Counted from the stretch's first letter, positions 8,590 to 15,681 are shown. The stretch is DNA of 64,000 bases from CBDDBH01 sp965225625 (GCA_965225625.1 CBDDBH010000031.1:1-64000); one strand, 5' to 3'. Numbers and translations: made by a program. Notes: a model not told the origin generated them from the sequence alone.

Positions 8590-9000
8590 CTACTTGTTTT
8601 TCCCCTCGCCCATCATTTGTTTGACAGCCGCAGCGATTTCGTCCCAATCCCATTTGATTGTTCTGTTTCTCGCCAATCCGTTCGGTAAATTACTTGTGGT
8701 ATTCGTACCATCGACGTAGACACCGAACACCGGAACACTTTGATCTTTTGCCATCGTTATTTCTTTTGGTACTCCTGAGGCACTAGCCATAGTTTTACCA
8801 ACCAGGACAATAAGCATGTTGCACTTGTTTATTTTCTCTTTGACGATTGCTTCCCATTGAGCCTGTGGCATCGAAGATTTCGCCGACCAATCTTGTATTG
8901 AAAAGGGGGTCTTCGAATTCTTCGCTTGCCCAACAAACAGTATTTTTTCTGTCTCGTCGTGATCAAAATCGAAACTAACAAACGCTCTTGGGTCGGCCAT
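8590..9000 (-). CDS. TIR-like protein, second ThsB/DUF1863-type paralogue
   Basis: This 136-residue protein also has the TIR-like core: first strand RAFVSFDFDHD, loop SIQDWSAKSSMPQ, strand NMLIVLVGKTM, and GVPKEITMAKDQ with the probable catalytic E80, then VPVFGVYVDG and a C-terminal WDWDEIAAAVKQMM. It is clearly divergent from the neighbour at 8146-8559, so the pair is not a recent duplication. The ATG at 9000 has GGAG (9009-9012) 8 nt upstream. Upstream lies an IS3-like insertion; the sequence GTTAAAGTTGTTTCT between them repeats the 3' end of the parE gene at 10447, suggesting that this gene originally followed parE by only 19 nt. Multiple TIR proteins per locus are known in Thoeris systems. 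Confidence 0.85.
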   Translation of the reverse strand: MADPRAFVSFDFDHDETEKILFVGQAKNSKTPFSIQDWSAKSSMPQAQWEAIVKEKINKCNMLIVLVGKTMASASGVPKEITMAKDQSVPVFGVYVDGTNTTSNLPNGLARNRTIKWDWDEIAAAVKQMMGEGKNK

Positions 9001-9018
9001 TGTTCTATCTCCGTGTGG

Positions 9019-9033
9019 GTTAAAGTTGTTTCT
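9019..9033. repeat. 15-bp direct repeat, copy beside the TIR operon
   Basis: GTTAAAGTTGTTTCT occurs here and at 10446-10460, bracketing the IS3-like insertion. On the minus strand it spells the last codons and stop of parE (AAA CAA CTT TAA). Each copy lies 14 nt from the 13-bp inverted repeat of the IS. Confidence 0.9.
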
Positions 9034-9098
9034 GAGTCGGACCCGATTTCCTTGGACACAGAATTGGCTTAATCGAAGTGTCCAAGGAGGACCGGAAC

Positions 9099-9509
9099 AT
9101 GACCGATAATTTTGAGAAGAAAGTTGCTGTTGATGGGCCTGTGGTAAATGCGGGCGAGCTTGGCTCGTCCACGTTTTCCCCAGGCCAGGCTTTGCCGGCA
9201 GGCCCGCTGGGACTTGGCCAGCGATGGACGGTGGCGCGCAAGCGTGAGGTCGTTCTGCGGCTTTTGCGTGACGAGCCGGTGCAACTTCTGTCGCGCCAGT
9301 TGGGCGTAGAGATCTTCCGGCTCGAGCAGTGGCGTGAGAAAGCGATCGGCGGGATCGACGCCTCGCTCAAGCAACGCAAGGGCGATCCGGTGCAGGCGGA
9401 ACTGGATAGCGCCATGAAGCGGATCGGAGAGTTGACCATGGAGGTGGAACTGCTGGAGGCCAAGACGGAGACCTTCGGCCCTTTGGGGCGGCGGAGGTCG
9501 CGGCGATGA
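9099..9509 (+). CDS. IS3-family transposase OrfA
   Basis: The ATG at 9099 (MTDNFEKKVAVDGP) is preferred because GGAGG lies about 9 nt upstream. The 136-residue product carries a helix-turn-helix (RWTVARKREVVLRLLRDEP, LLSRQLGVEIFRLEQWREKA) and a C-terminal coiled-coil region with ELTMEVELLEAK, as in IS3-type OrfA, which provides DNA binding and multimerisation. Its stop overlaps the orfB start in an ATGA, so the two are coupled by termination-reinitiation rather than by a visible slippery frameshift. Confidence 0.85.
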   Translation: MTDNFEKKVAVDGPVVNAGELGSSTFSPGQALPAGPLGLGQRWTVARKREVVLRLLRDEPVQLLSRQLGVEIFRLEQWREKAIGGIDASLKQRKGDPVQAELDSAMKRIGELTMEVELLEAKTETFGPLGRRRSRR

Positions 9510-10410
9510 GTGCCGCCACCTCGCCCGGCACGGGTCTGTACGGCCTGCGGCGGGTCTGCGCCGCCTGGGGCATGGCCCGCTCCTCGTTCTACGCCATGAC
9601 CTCCGGCCAGCACGCCGAGCAGCCGCCGGCAAAGCGTCGGGGACCGAAGCCCGCGATCTCGGACCAGGCGCTGCTGGTGGCGATCGAAGCCGACCTGGAG
9701 GCATCGCCCTGGGAGGGCGAGGGCTACCGCAAGGTCTGGGCTCGGCTTCGGGTCTGTCGCGACATCCGGGTTGCCCGCAAGCGGGTGCTCCGCCTGATGC
9801 GCGAGAACAATCTGCTCTCGCCCCATCGCTGCCGCCGCCGTGGCGGCAATCCCCATGACGGTGAGATCATCACTCATGCCCCGAACCTCATGTGGGGCAC
9901 CGATGGCGTTCGGGTGTTCACGGTGGACGACGGCTGGGGCTGGATCTTCACCGCCGTCGAGCATTGGAACGCCGAGTGTGTCGGCTGGCATGTCTGCAAG
10001 CGCGGCGACCGCTTCGCCGCCCTGCAGCCGATCTCCATGGGGCTTGCCGGGCTGTATGGCTCGACCGCGGCCGGCGCGGCTCGGGGGCTGGCCTTGCGGA
10101 TGGATCACGGCTCCCACAGTATCTGTCGGACCACTTCACCAACCAGATCAAGTTCTGGGGCATCCAGCCGTCCTACGCCTTCGTCGCCGAGTCCCAGACC
10201 AACGGCGTCGCCGAGCGGTTCAATCGCACGCTGAAGGAACAGATCATCCATGGTCGCATCTACCGCAACATCGCGGAGCTGCGGGACGCCGTGCGCGACT
10301 TCGTCGAACTCTACAATGCCCAGTGGATCGTCGAAAAGAACGGCTGCCTGAGCCCCGCTCAAGCTCGTCAGGCGTGGCACGCCGCGATCTCAATCAGGCC
10401 CGCCGCGTGA
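9506..10410 (+). pseudogene. IS3-family transposase OrfB, frame-shifted in the rve core
   Basis: The 5' frame (from 9506) encodes GLYGLRRVCAAWGMARSSFY, HTH_21-like GYRKVWARLRV and the rve segment PNLMWGTDGVRVFTVDDGW with the first catalytic Asp. At about 10115 the expected DHGSQYLSDHF is broken: two extra bases in CCCACAGTATC shift the frame. The second frame then gives SDHFTNQIKFWGIQPSYAF and SQTNGVAERFNRTLKEQ with the catalytic Glu, ending at 10410. The second catalytic Asp lies at the break. The two-base change should inactivate the IS, fixing it in place between parE and the TIR genes. Confidence 0.85.
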
Positions 10411-10445
10411 GACAAACTTGTGTCCAAGGAACCGAGTGCGCTACA

Positions 10446-10460
10446 GTTAAAGTTGTTTCT
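10446..10460. repeat. 15-bp direct repeat, copy at the end of parE
   Basis: This second copy of GTTAAAGTTGTTTCT overlaps the last five codons and the stop of the minus-strand parE. Comparison with the copy at 9019-9033 lets the pre-insertion sequence be rebuilt: parE stop, 19 nt including GGAG, then the ATG of the first TIR gene. Confidence 0.9.
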
Positions 10461-10734
10461 CTGGGTCTTGTCGGCCTAACACGCGGATGATTTCCACACC
10501 CTCGCTATCTATCCGGTAGTAAATCGAATTCGTAAAATACGTGGCGCGACGGTAGGTGCTACGTATCAATTCGACGGATGGGTGCGACAAGGGGCTATCA
10601 GCAATTTTCTGAAAGTGCAGCACAAGTCCGTCATAGTATTTATCGGCTTGGCTCAATCCAAAATTCAGGATGCCGTATTCATAAATTCGTTCAAGATCGG
10701 CGAGTGCCGCATCAGTCAACCGATAGCTGGCCAT
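10447..10734 (-). CDS. parE: ParE-type toxin, full length
   Basis: The 95-residue protein MASYRLTDAALADLERIYEY to RVLGRQDPEKQL is a full RelE/ParE-fold toxin, with the conserved YRRATYFTNSIYYRI strand and the C-terminal EIIRVLGRQDP segment that the other ParE in the window has lost. Such toxins generally inhibit DNA gyrase. The start overlaps parD by 23 nt, so translation is coupled. Its 3' end is shared with a 15-bp repeat that also lies beside the TIR genes, which suggests that the toxin, antitoxin and TIR genes were co-transcribed before the IS inserted. Confidence 0.9.
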   Translation of the reverse strand: MASYRLTDAALADLERIYEYGILNFGLSQADKYYDGLVLHFQKIADSPLSHPSVELIRSTYRRATYFTNSIYYRIDSEGVEIIRVLGRQDPEKQL

Positions 10735-10978
10735 TTTCTCTCAATCGTTTTTGAACAGTCTGTTTTACGTCTTCCGGTGTCCGGTCGGAAAACCCACTTT
10801 CTTCGCCCTCGATGAGCGCAGAACGGATCGCCAGAATTTCAGCTTTTCGAGCTTGGTCACGGCGGATCAGGTCGCGTATGTATTCGCTGTCGTTGGTGAA
10901 CTCCCCCGCCTCAATCTGAGCTTTGATCCAGTGGTCTTGCTGGTCGGTGACGGTGATCGTCTTGCGTGTAGTACTCAT
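10712..10978 (-). CDS. parD: ParD-type antitoxin
   Basis: The 88-residue protein starts MSTTRKTITVTDQQDHWIKA (ribbon-helix-helix) and has NDSEYIRDLIRRDQ and an acidic C-terminus, the ParD/CC2985 pattern. GGAGG at 10986-10990 lies 7 nt before the ATG. The palindrome at 10995-11013 just upstream is a likely ParD operator, so this gene is the probable promoter-proximal gene of the whole minus-strand locus. It neutralises the toxin encoded immediately downstream. Confidence 0.9.
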   Translation of the reverse strand: MSTTRKTITVTDQQDHWIKAQIEAGEFTNDSEYIRDLIRRDQARKAEILAIRSALIEGEESGFSDRTPEDVKQTVQKRLRENGQLSVD

Positions 10979-10994
10979 AAAACAGCCTCCAAGG

Positions 10995-11013
10995 AGTGTG
11001 AAAAAATCACACT
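10995..11013 (-). promoter_or_regulatory. palindromic operator upstream of parDE
   Basis: AGTGTGA (10995-11001) and TCACACT (11007-11013) form a perfect 7-bp inverted repeat with a 5-nt A-rich spacer, 17 nt upstream of the parD start. Ribbon-helix-helix antitoxins bind such sites to repress their operon. I could not assign a convincing -35/-10 pair. Confidence 0.65.
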
Positions 11014-11284
11014 ATTGTTACAATTTATCATATCTTCCTTTTATTGCCAAACCTCTTTTTTCTTTTTCTTCTGAACATTCCTTTGGAGAGACACGCCGTA
11101 GGTGTGTGTCGGCTAGCGCAGCGATATTCCTTCGGTTTCGACAGTTACAGTGCACCATCGAGCACAGTGGAGGTATCCGTAGGATCGGAAGGAGCTTTTG
11201 CGACTGGAGAAGTCAGCTCTGCTGACTTACTGGAGCGAGCACGGTGGTAAGCTGGAATGGCGAATTAGAAGAATTCTTAAAAGC

Positions 11285-11303
11285 ATCGGGGCAAAGCCCC
11301 GAT
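11285..11303. terminator. hairpin, possible terminator
   Basis: An 8-bp perfect GC-rich stem with a 3-nt loop is followed by TTCCTTAT. The T-rich tail is weak, so termination is plausible but not certain. Confidence 0.45.
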
Positions 11304-11344
11304 TCCTTATCATCTTGGTCTGGTAAAACCAGGCTTATCAGTGA

Positions 11345-11362
11345 CGCGCCCTTTTGGGCGCG
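11345..11362. terminator. hairpin, possible terminator
   Basis: A 7-bp CGCGCCC/GGGCGCG stem with a TTTT loop is followed on the plus strand by ACCTTTATTATTCTT. It resembles an intrinsic terminator. Confidence 0.45.
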
Positions 11363-11513
11363 ACCTTTATTATTCTTCTATGTAGTCCTGTTTCGCGCTG
11401 ATTTATCTACAGTGCTCTAGTGTTTTTAAATGTTAAAAATGGTTAGTATTAGTGTTACATCGTGGACGAATCATTATAAGGTAATGAAAACAAAGAGGAA
11501 AAAATTTCCACCC

Positions 11514-11677
11514 GTTCCTAATACCCGACCCAGCGTTCCTAATACCCCGAAAATGTGTTCCTAATACCCGAACGGGAAAGCAGAGTTTTCCACAAGCAAA
11601 AACTGTTCCTGAAACCCCGAACTATTGACAGCGTTCCTAAAACCCCGAATGATGCGGCATGGTTGCTGATACCCCGA
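11514..11677 (+). repeat. six iteron-like repeats of a plasmid origin
   Basis: Copies of GTTCCTAATACCC(C)GA or close variants start at 11514, 11535, 11557, 11605, 11633 and 11662. The first three are 21-22 bp apart, i.e. two helical turns, as in iteron-type origins; the last lies within the first codons of the RepA-like gene. Iterons are bound by the initiator to open the origin and control copy number. Confidence 0.75.
11586..11594 (+). promoter_or_regulatory. DnaA box within the iteron array
   Basis: TTTTCCACA fits the relaxed DnaA consensus TT(A/T)TNCACA and sits between the third and fourth iterons, where plasmid origins usually place a DnaA site. Confidence 0.55.
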
Positions 11678-12126
11678 ATGATAAACACCTATTAGTCGAA
11701 AAACACCCGCAGCAAGATTTATTCATCTGCGACGTTGCGGACGCCGTTTTGAAGGACGTCATGCAACAGATGGAACACCCCTTCTACTCGCTCTCAAAGA
11801 AGCCTGTGACCACGATCCGCGAATACAGGCATGGTGATCACTGGATCAAAATCACGCCGTCTGTGCAGGGTCTGGCAACGATCTACGACAAAGATTTACT
11901 GATCTATGCAATCTCACAGCTCATGGCCAAGCTGAACCAGCCAGGCGCTACCTCAGAAGACATCGGCCCGCGTGTGCGTATTAACTGCCATGAATTCCTG
12001 GTTTTCACCAACAGAGGCACAGGCGGTAAAGACTATAAAGCCCTGGTGGAAGCGCTTGAACGGCTACGAGGCACCACTATCAGTACCAATATTCGCAGTG
12101 GTGATGAGGAACAAATAGAAATCTGA
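11659..12126 (+). pseudogene. plasmid replication initiator RepA-like, truncated
   Basis: The 155-residue frame reads MVADTPNDKHLLVEKHPQQD, QDLFICDVADAVLKDVMQQM, HPFYSLSKKPVTTIREY, TPSVQGLATIYDKDLLIYA and LVFTNRGTGGKDYKALVEAL, matching the N-terminal half of replication initiator protein A (RPA, PF10134-type) that opens iteron origins. Full-length members are about 280 or more residues. After RSGDEEQIEI the gene joins the tail of an antisense IS6 transposase fragment at about 12124 and stops. The initiator is therefore cut off and the replicon is most likely dead, a plasmid remnant now carried in the chromosome or on another element. Confidence 0.75.
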
Positions 12127-12343
12127 CGATCCTCGACCCCAATGACTTTCATCGCGGCACCGTAGGAACGTAGGCGGTCGGTCACGATTGCTTTTGGCCG
12201 GCCGTAGCGCTTCATCGTACGCTTCAGGAACTCAAGCGCAGCTCAGCGATCCCGGCGCTTTGTGGCGAAGACTTCGAGCACCTCACCTTCATGATCGAGG
12301 GCGCGCCAGAGGTAGTGTGTTTCACCGTTGATCCGTATGAATA
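12127..12343 (-). pseudogene. IS6-family transposase, 3' exon fragment
   Basis: Read on the minus strand from 12343 the frame is VFIRINGETHYLWRALDHE, then EVLEVFATKRRDR, a TGA stop, and FLKRTMKRYGRPKAIVTDRL with the second catalytic Asp, ending at the junction with RepA after VIGVEDRQ. It is the middle-to-late part of an IS6 transposase. Its first base joins perfectly in frame to the fragment at 15682-15928 if the group II intron between them is removed. The catalytic Glu region and the right end of the IS are lost. Confidence 0.8.
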
Positions 12344-12383
12344 GTCGAGTGGCGCGGGGGGATCACACCCCCGCGCTCTCACA

Positions 12384-12417
12384 GAACCGTACGTGAACCT
12401 CTCGATTCATCCGGCTC
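12384..12417 (-). ncRNA. group II intron domain V
   Basis: The 34-nt segment starts GAGCCGGATGAATCG and ends CACGTACGGTTC; it folds into the short hairpin with internal bulge that forms the catalytic core of group II introns, and carries the AGC triad near its 5' end. It directly follows the stop codon of the reverse transcriptase, and a GC-rich stem fitting domain VI follows before the 3' splice site. Confidence 0.85.
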
Positions 12418-13674
12418 TTATCGTCCAACCGCTGACCGTGAGAGGCGCCAGTGTGCAAACAGATGGCGGTGCTCCTTCATAATGCGTTGGAGCCACTGCT
12501 CTGCTCGACGCTGGTGCCGGCGCAGTCGTTTGTATTTCTGTTGCACCCACCGTACTAGACGACGGTCGAGACAACGGAACACGCCGTGCAAAGCCGAGCG
12601 GTAGTACCGACCGTAGTAATTGATCCAACCCCGCAAAATAGGATTGAACATCCGGGCAATGTCGCCAAGTGATTTTGTCACACGTCGATGAATGGCCCAG
12701 CGGCGCATCCGGTGCCGCATCGCTTTCGCCGCTTTGTCGCCGACCGCAGGCAAGAAGTTTACGTAGAATCGACCATAGCGGTCCGTCGACTTTCTAGGCC
12801 GAAACGTATAGCCCAAGAAATCAAACTGAATGACCGGATAATCGCTACGACGATTCACATCCTTACAGTACACAATCTGTGACTTCTCAGGATGTAGCTC
12901 CAACCCACACTCAACAAGTCGCTGCGCAATCAATGCGTGTACACGCGACGCTTGTGTCTCACTTCGACAGTGACAAATGATATCGTCCGCATAGCGTTCA
13001 AAACGAATGCCCGGGCAATGCCGGTCCATCCATTTGTCAAACGCATAGTGCAAAAAGAGATTAGCAAGCAGTGGACTGATTACCCCACCCTGCGGTGTCC
13101 CCTTCTCGCGAACGCTCTCGCTACCGTCCTCCTGTTCAATGGGTGCCCGCAACCATCTCTCGATGTATAGCAGCACCCACTTGCAGTTCGTATGTTTGCG
13201 CACCGCCCGAAGCAGCAACGCATGGTCGATATGGTCAAAGAACCCAAGAATGTCGAGATCGACAACCCAGTCGTAGCGCCAACATCGCTTGCGCGCCACG
13301 CCAACCGCTTCAATCGCCGATTTCCCAGGGCGATACCCGTAAGAGTCTTCGTGAAAATGCTGCTCTAACTCCGGCTCCAAGTACCCTTTGACTACCGCTT
13401 GCGCAATACGGTCCGCGACCGTCGGTATACCCAACTCTCGCGTCCCCGCCCCCTCCTTGGGGATATCAACCCGACGAACTGCAGGCGGAAAGTAACTACC
13501 CGATGACATCCGATTCCACAACTTGTAGAGATTGCTCTTCAGCGACTCTTCAAACTGCGGTATCGATTGTCCATCTACGCCTGCCGCTCCTTGATTGGCC
13601 TTTACCCGTTTGTACGCGTCCCAAACCGAACGTTTGGAAATACAAAACGGCTTTGCCTTATACACTAGGCTCAT
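12418..13674 (-). CDS. ltrA: group II intron reverse transcriptase/maturase
   Basis: The 418-residue protein is an intron-encoded reverse transcriptase: NQGAAGVDGQSIPQFEESL (RT0-1), REKGTPQGGVISPLLANLFL (RT4), FERYADDIICHC with the catalytic YADD at residues 228-231 (RT5), LHPEKSQIVYCKD (RT6) and FDFLGYTFRPRKS (RT7), followed by the maturase (domain X) region with GWINYYGRYYRS. No HNH endonuclease domain follows; the protein ends about 60 residues after domain X. Such proteins help the intron RNA fold and splice and copy it into new sites. The gene is intact, but the intron around it is interrupted upstream. Confidence 0.95.
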   Translation of the reverse strand: MSLVYKAKPFCISKRSVWDAYKRVKANQGAAGVDGQSIPQFEESLKSNLYKLWNRMSSGSYFPPAVRRVDIPKEGAGTRELGIPTVADRIAQAVVKGYLEPELEQHFHEDSYGYRPGKSAIEAVGVARKRCWRYDWVVDLDILGFFDHIDHALLLRAVRKHTNCKWVLLYIERWLRAPIEQEDGSESVREKGTPQGGVISPLLANLFLHYAFDKWMDRHCPGIRFERYADDIICHCRSETQASRVHALIAQRLVECGLELHPEKSQIVYCKDVNRRSDYPVIQFDFLGYTFRPRKSTDRYGRFYVNFLPAVGDKAAKAMRHRMRRWAIHRRVTKSLGDIARMFNPILRGWINYYGRYYRSALHGVFRCLDRRLVRWVQQKYKRLRRHQRRAEQWLQRIMKEHRHLFAHWRLSRSAVGR

Positions 13675-13975
13675 CCCATCTCTGGTTGACCCGCGAATAA
13701 AGCCAGACGATGCAATTCCTTCGGTCCAGTGCCATTACAGCCCCTTCATCCCTACTACGAATTGCTCCGCCCCTGTGCCTCGCATCGGTACTCTCTCCCT
13801 CGTGGGGCCACCCACTTGGAATTCTCCCTTAACATCGAAGCGACAGGTTCCCAAGTTCCGCACAAAAGCCTGTCACGACGTCACGCCACCTTCATGCCGG
13901 ATGCCATCTGGGCAGTAAACAGGTCGCCCCCAGACTTATCCCGGAGTAACGAAGCACCCCCGGTTTCGACATCAT

Positions 13976-14005
13976 CTATATCTTTTCGACACCTCATCAG
14001 TGGTT
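13976..14005. repeat. 30-bp direct repeat, inner copy
   Basis: The 30 bases from 13976 are identical to 15432-15461. The pair brackets the IS66-type remnant inside the group II intron. IS66 elements usually duplicate 8 bp, so the repeat may be intron sequence present twice rather than a target duplication. Both copies are also followed, at slightly different distance, by CGAAACCGG on the minus strand. Confidence 0.85.
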
Positions 14006-15431
14006 TGCGCCCGACGACCCGCTTCCCTCAAAACTCTGTACCGGCGTTTCTCCATCTCATGAGTCGAGCAAACGATCCCGCATGAGATTAATCAGCGGCC
14101 ACTAACTGATCATCCAATTCGCCAGCGTCGCTCGGGGGATATCCACAGATGCGCTGCTCTCCTGACGGCCTAACGCATCGGCGTACTCGCACACTGTAAT
14201 GTGCGCCAGCAAGGCCATACTCGATCGGTTGCGCCGGTAACGGCGCCGTCTTGATGCACTGCCCGCAATCGCACGCGTATTGTTTGCGGATATGCCGCAG
14301 CACCTGGATCTTCGCCGGCACAATATCCAGCTGCCAGAAACGACCTCGCCTATCTCCGCGAGTAACCGCATCGTGCTCGCAACGACGCTTGCTCGGGCAG
14401 TTCATGAACCACCTCGATGCGCGGTAGACCTGGGGTCGGCTTGCGACCACCCCTCTGCGAAGATGCGCTGATACCGCGATCGCTTTCTTCAGGGACAACC
14501 TCAGCCTCTGCGCACGCTGTCGATTCCGCTTCATCGAGCGGATTTGATCCGGTGACTGCTCGCTACGCGAGGTACGCTTCGCCAATCAATGTTTAATGCT
14601 CTTGCAGGACAATGACTTGCGATTTGTAGTGCTGGTTCTCGCTGCAACTGCTCGTTGCGAGCAGTTATACCAGCCAGTGTTGGCTTGATTAGCGATGAAT
14701 GTCTTCAGCGCTTCAACGTCATCGGGCAGCTGACCCAGCACAACGCCTTCAGTATACCCGATGCGTCGATCTCAGTCTTTATAAAAACTCGAATAGTGCA
14801 ATGAATATGCGCTTGCATCTGCGTAATAGTAGCCATCCAATACATGCAGTTGCGTTTGCGTTAACGTCACCACCGCCTCGGGCCAGCGTCGCGGCCAACG
14901 AATTTCTCTTTCTCAAGGCGCTTGTACCAAAGTGCAAAGCCCTCCCAGTAAAGCACTTTCAATTTATTGCATGACGATTACAAAATACAAACACTGCACC
15001 GGAAAACGGGGACAAGCTCATCTCGCTTTCCACGATCACCGACAAGCCATTTATCGATTTGCGGCCATCGGCCACGATGCAGGTGCCGAGACCTCTCGAA
15101 ACATCTCCATCGCTCAATCTCGCATGCAGCAACTGCGCCAACCAGCGCGGCTCTACACCCACTGGCAGCTCCAGCGTCGCGCTGTCTGCGTAAAATCGTC
15201 TCGCTGTGACTGCTTCGTTCTACCGATACCGCACGAAACGCGACACCTGCTTCTTAACTGACGGCGGCGCAGATAAAGTACTTCGCATTAATCTGCGGCA
15301 GTAAACACTTTTGGCTTGTGCCTGAAACACCGCTTCCCAGGATTTTGTGCGTCGCCTCATCCTCTGGTCCTCCGTTATTGAGCAAACGGAATCCTTTACA
15401 CTCAACCGGTTTCGATACGGTTCACGTTGCG
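14006..15431 (-). mobile_element. degenerate IS66-family remnant
   Basis: Minus-strand fragments of all three IS66 genes are recognisable in order. A tnpA-like start lies near 15360 (MRRRTKSWEAVFQAQAKS, with GGAGG just upstream). A tnpB-like part at about 14880-15070 reads SPFSGAVFVFCNRHAIN, a stop, then KVLYWEGFALWYKRLEKEKF. A tnpC-like part at 14088-14585 reads DIVPAKIQVLRHIRKQYACD with its zinc-binding cysteines, plus AHITVCEYADAL and IPRATLANWMIS in another frame. Full IS66 elements are about 2.5 kb; most of tnpC is absent and frames are broken, so it is inactive. Confidence 0.65.
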
Positions 15432-15461
15432 CTATATCTTTTCGACACCTCATCAGTGGTT
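15432..15461. repeat. 30-bp direct repeat, outer copy
   Basis: Identical to 13976-14005. It lies within the 5' part of the group II intron, 220 nt from the intron start, and marks the outer limit of the IS66-type insertion. Confidence 0.85.
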
Positions 15462-15681
15462 CGCTTACGCTCGTCTCTTCATGACTTACCTGACAAAGTC
15501 TCGCTCTGCCTTTTCCTCAACGCTCACCACCCCGGCTCTTTACCGGCGCAGCTTGAGGCGGTTTGAAGCCTGTCCCTGCAGACCGACTTCGAGGGACCTA
15601 CCCTCATCTCTTGCGCAGCATGGCTGCTCCAGAACGTTCATCAACTACGTCAACACTCCTTCGCGTGCCTTCTTGGCACAC

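Larger units (their letters stand above)
9048..10431 (+). mobile_element. IS3-like insertion sequence between parDE and the TIR genes
   Basis: A perfect 13-bp inverted repeat, TTCCTTGGACACA at 9048-9060 and TGTGTCCAAGGAA at 10419-10431, encloses an orfA/orfB pair of IS3 type. The element may extend 14 nt further on each side to the 15-bp direct repeats at 9019-9033 and 10446-10460. IS3 elements normally duplicate only 3-5 bp, so the long repeat is odd. The GC-rich coding sequence contrasts with the AT-rich operon it interrupts. Confidence 0.8.
11041..11460. other. non-coding stretch with several hairpins
   Basis: No convincing gene is present. Three perfect hairpins stand out: AAGTCAGC-TCT-GCTGACTT (11210-11228), ATCGGGGC-AAA-GCCCCGAT (11285-11303) and CGCGCCC-TTTT-GGGCGCG (11345-11362). 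The density of stems suggests terminators or a structured untranslated RNA next to the plasmid-type replication region. Confidence 0.5.
12344..15681 (-). mobile_element. group II intron inserted in an IS6 transposase gene and split by an IS66 remnant
   Basis: The intron begins at 15681 with GTGTGCC (group II 5' consensus GUGYG) and ends at 12344 with CTCGAC (AY end). Flanking exons join as GACGAAG|TATTCATACGG, restoring D-E-V-F-I-R of an IS6 transposase. Internal landmarks are the reverse transcriptase gene (12418-13674), domain V (12384-12417) and a stem-loop fitting domain VI (12344-12383). A 30-bp direct repeat at 13976-14005 and 15432-15461 brackets an IS66-type remnant; removing that insert with one repeat copy leaves 1882 nt, a normal length for an ORF-bearing bacterial group II intron. 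The interruption lies in the 5' ribozyme domains, so splicing is probably lost. Confidence 0.75.

Noticed and set aside
9020..10117. 365-codon minus-strand frame across the IS3-like element
   Set aside because: It is a shadow of the GC-rich orfA/orfB coding strand; the plus strand carries the transposase motifs.
10984..11225. Plus-strand frames downstream of parD
   Set aside because: They overlap the parD operator and hairpin region and have no recognisable product.
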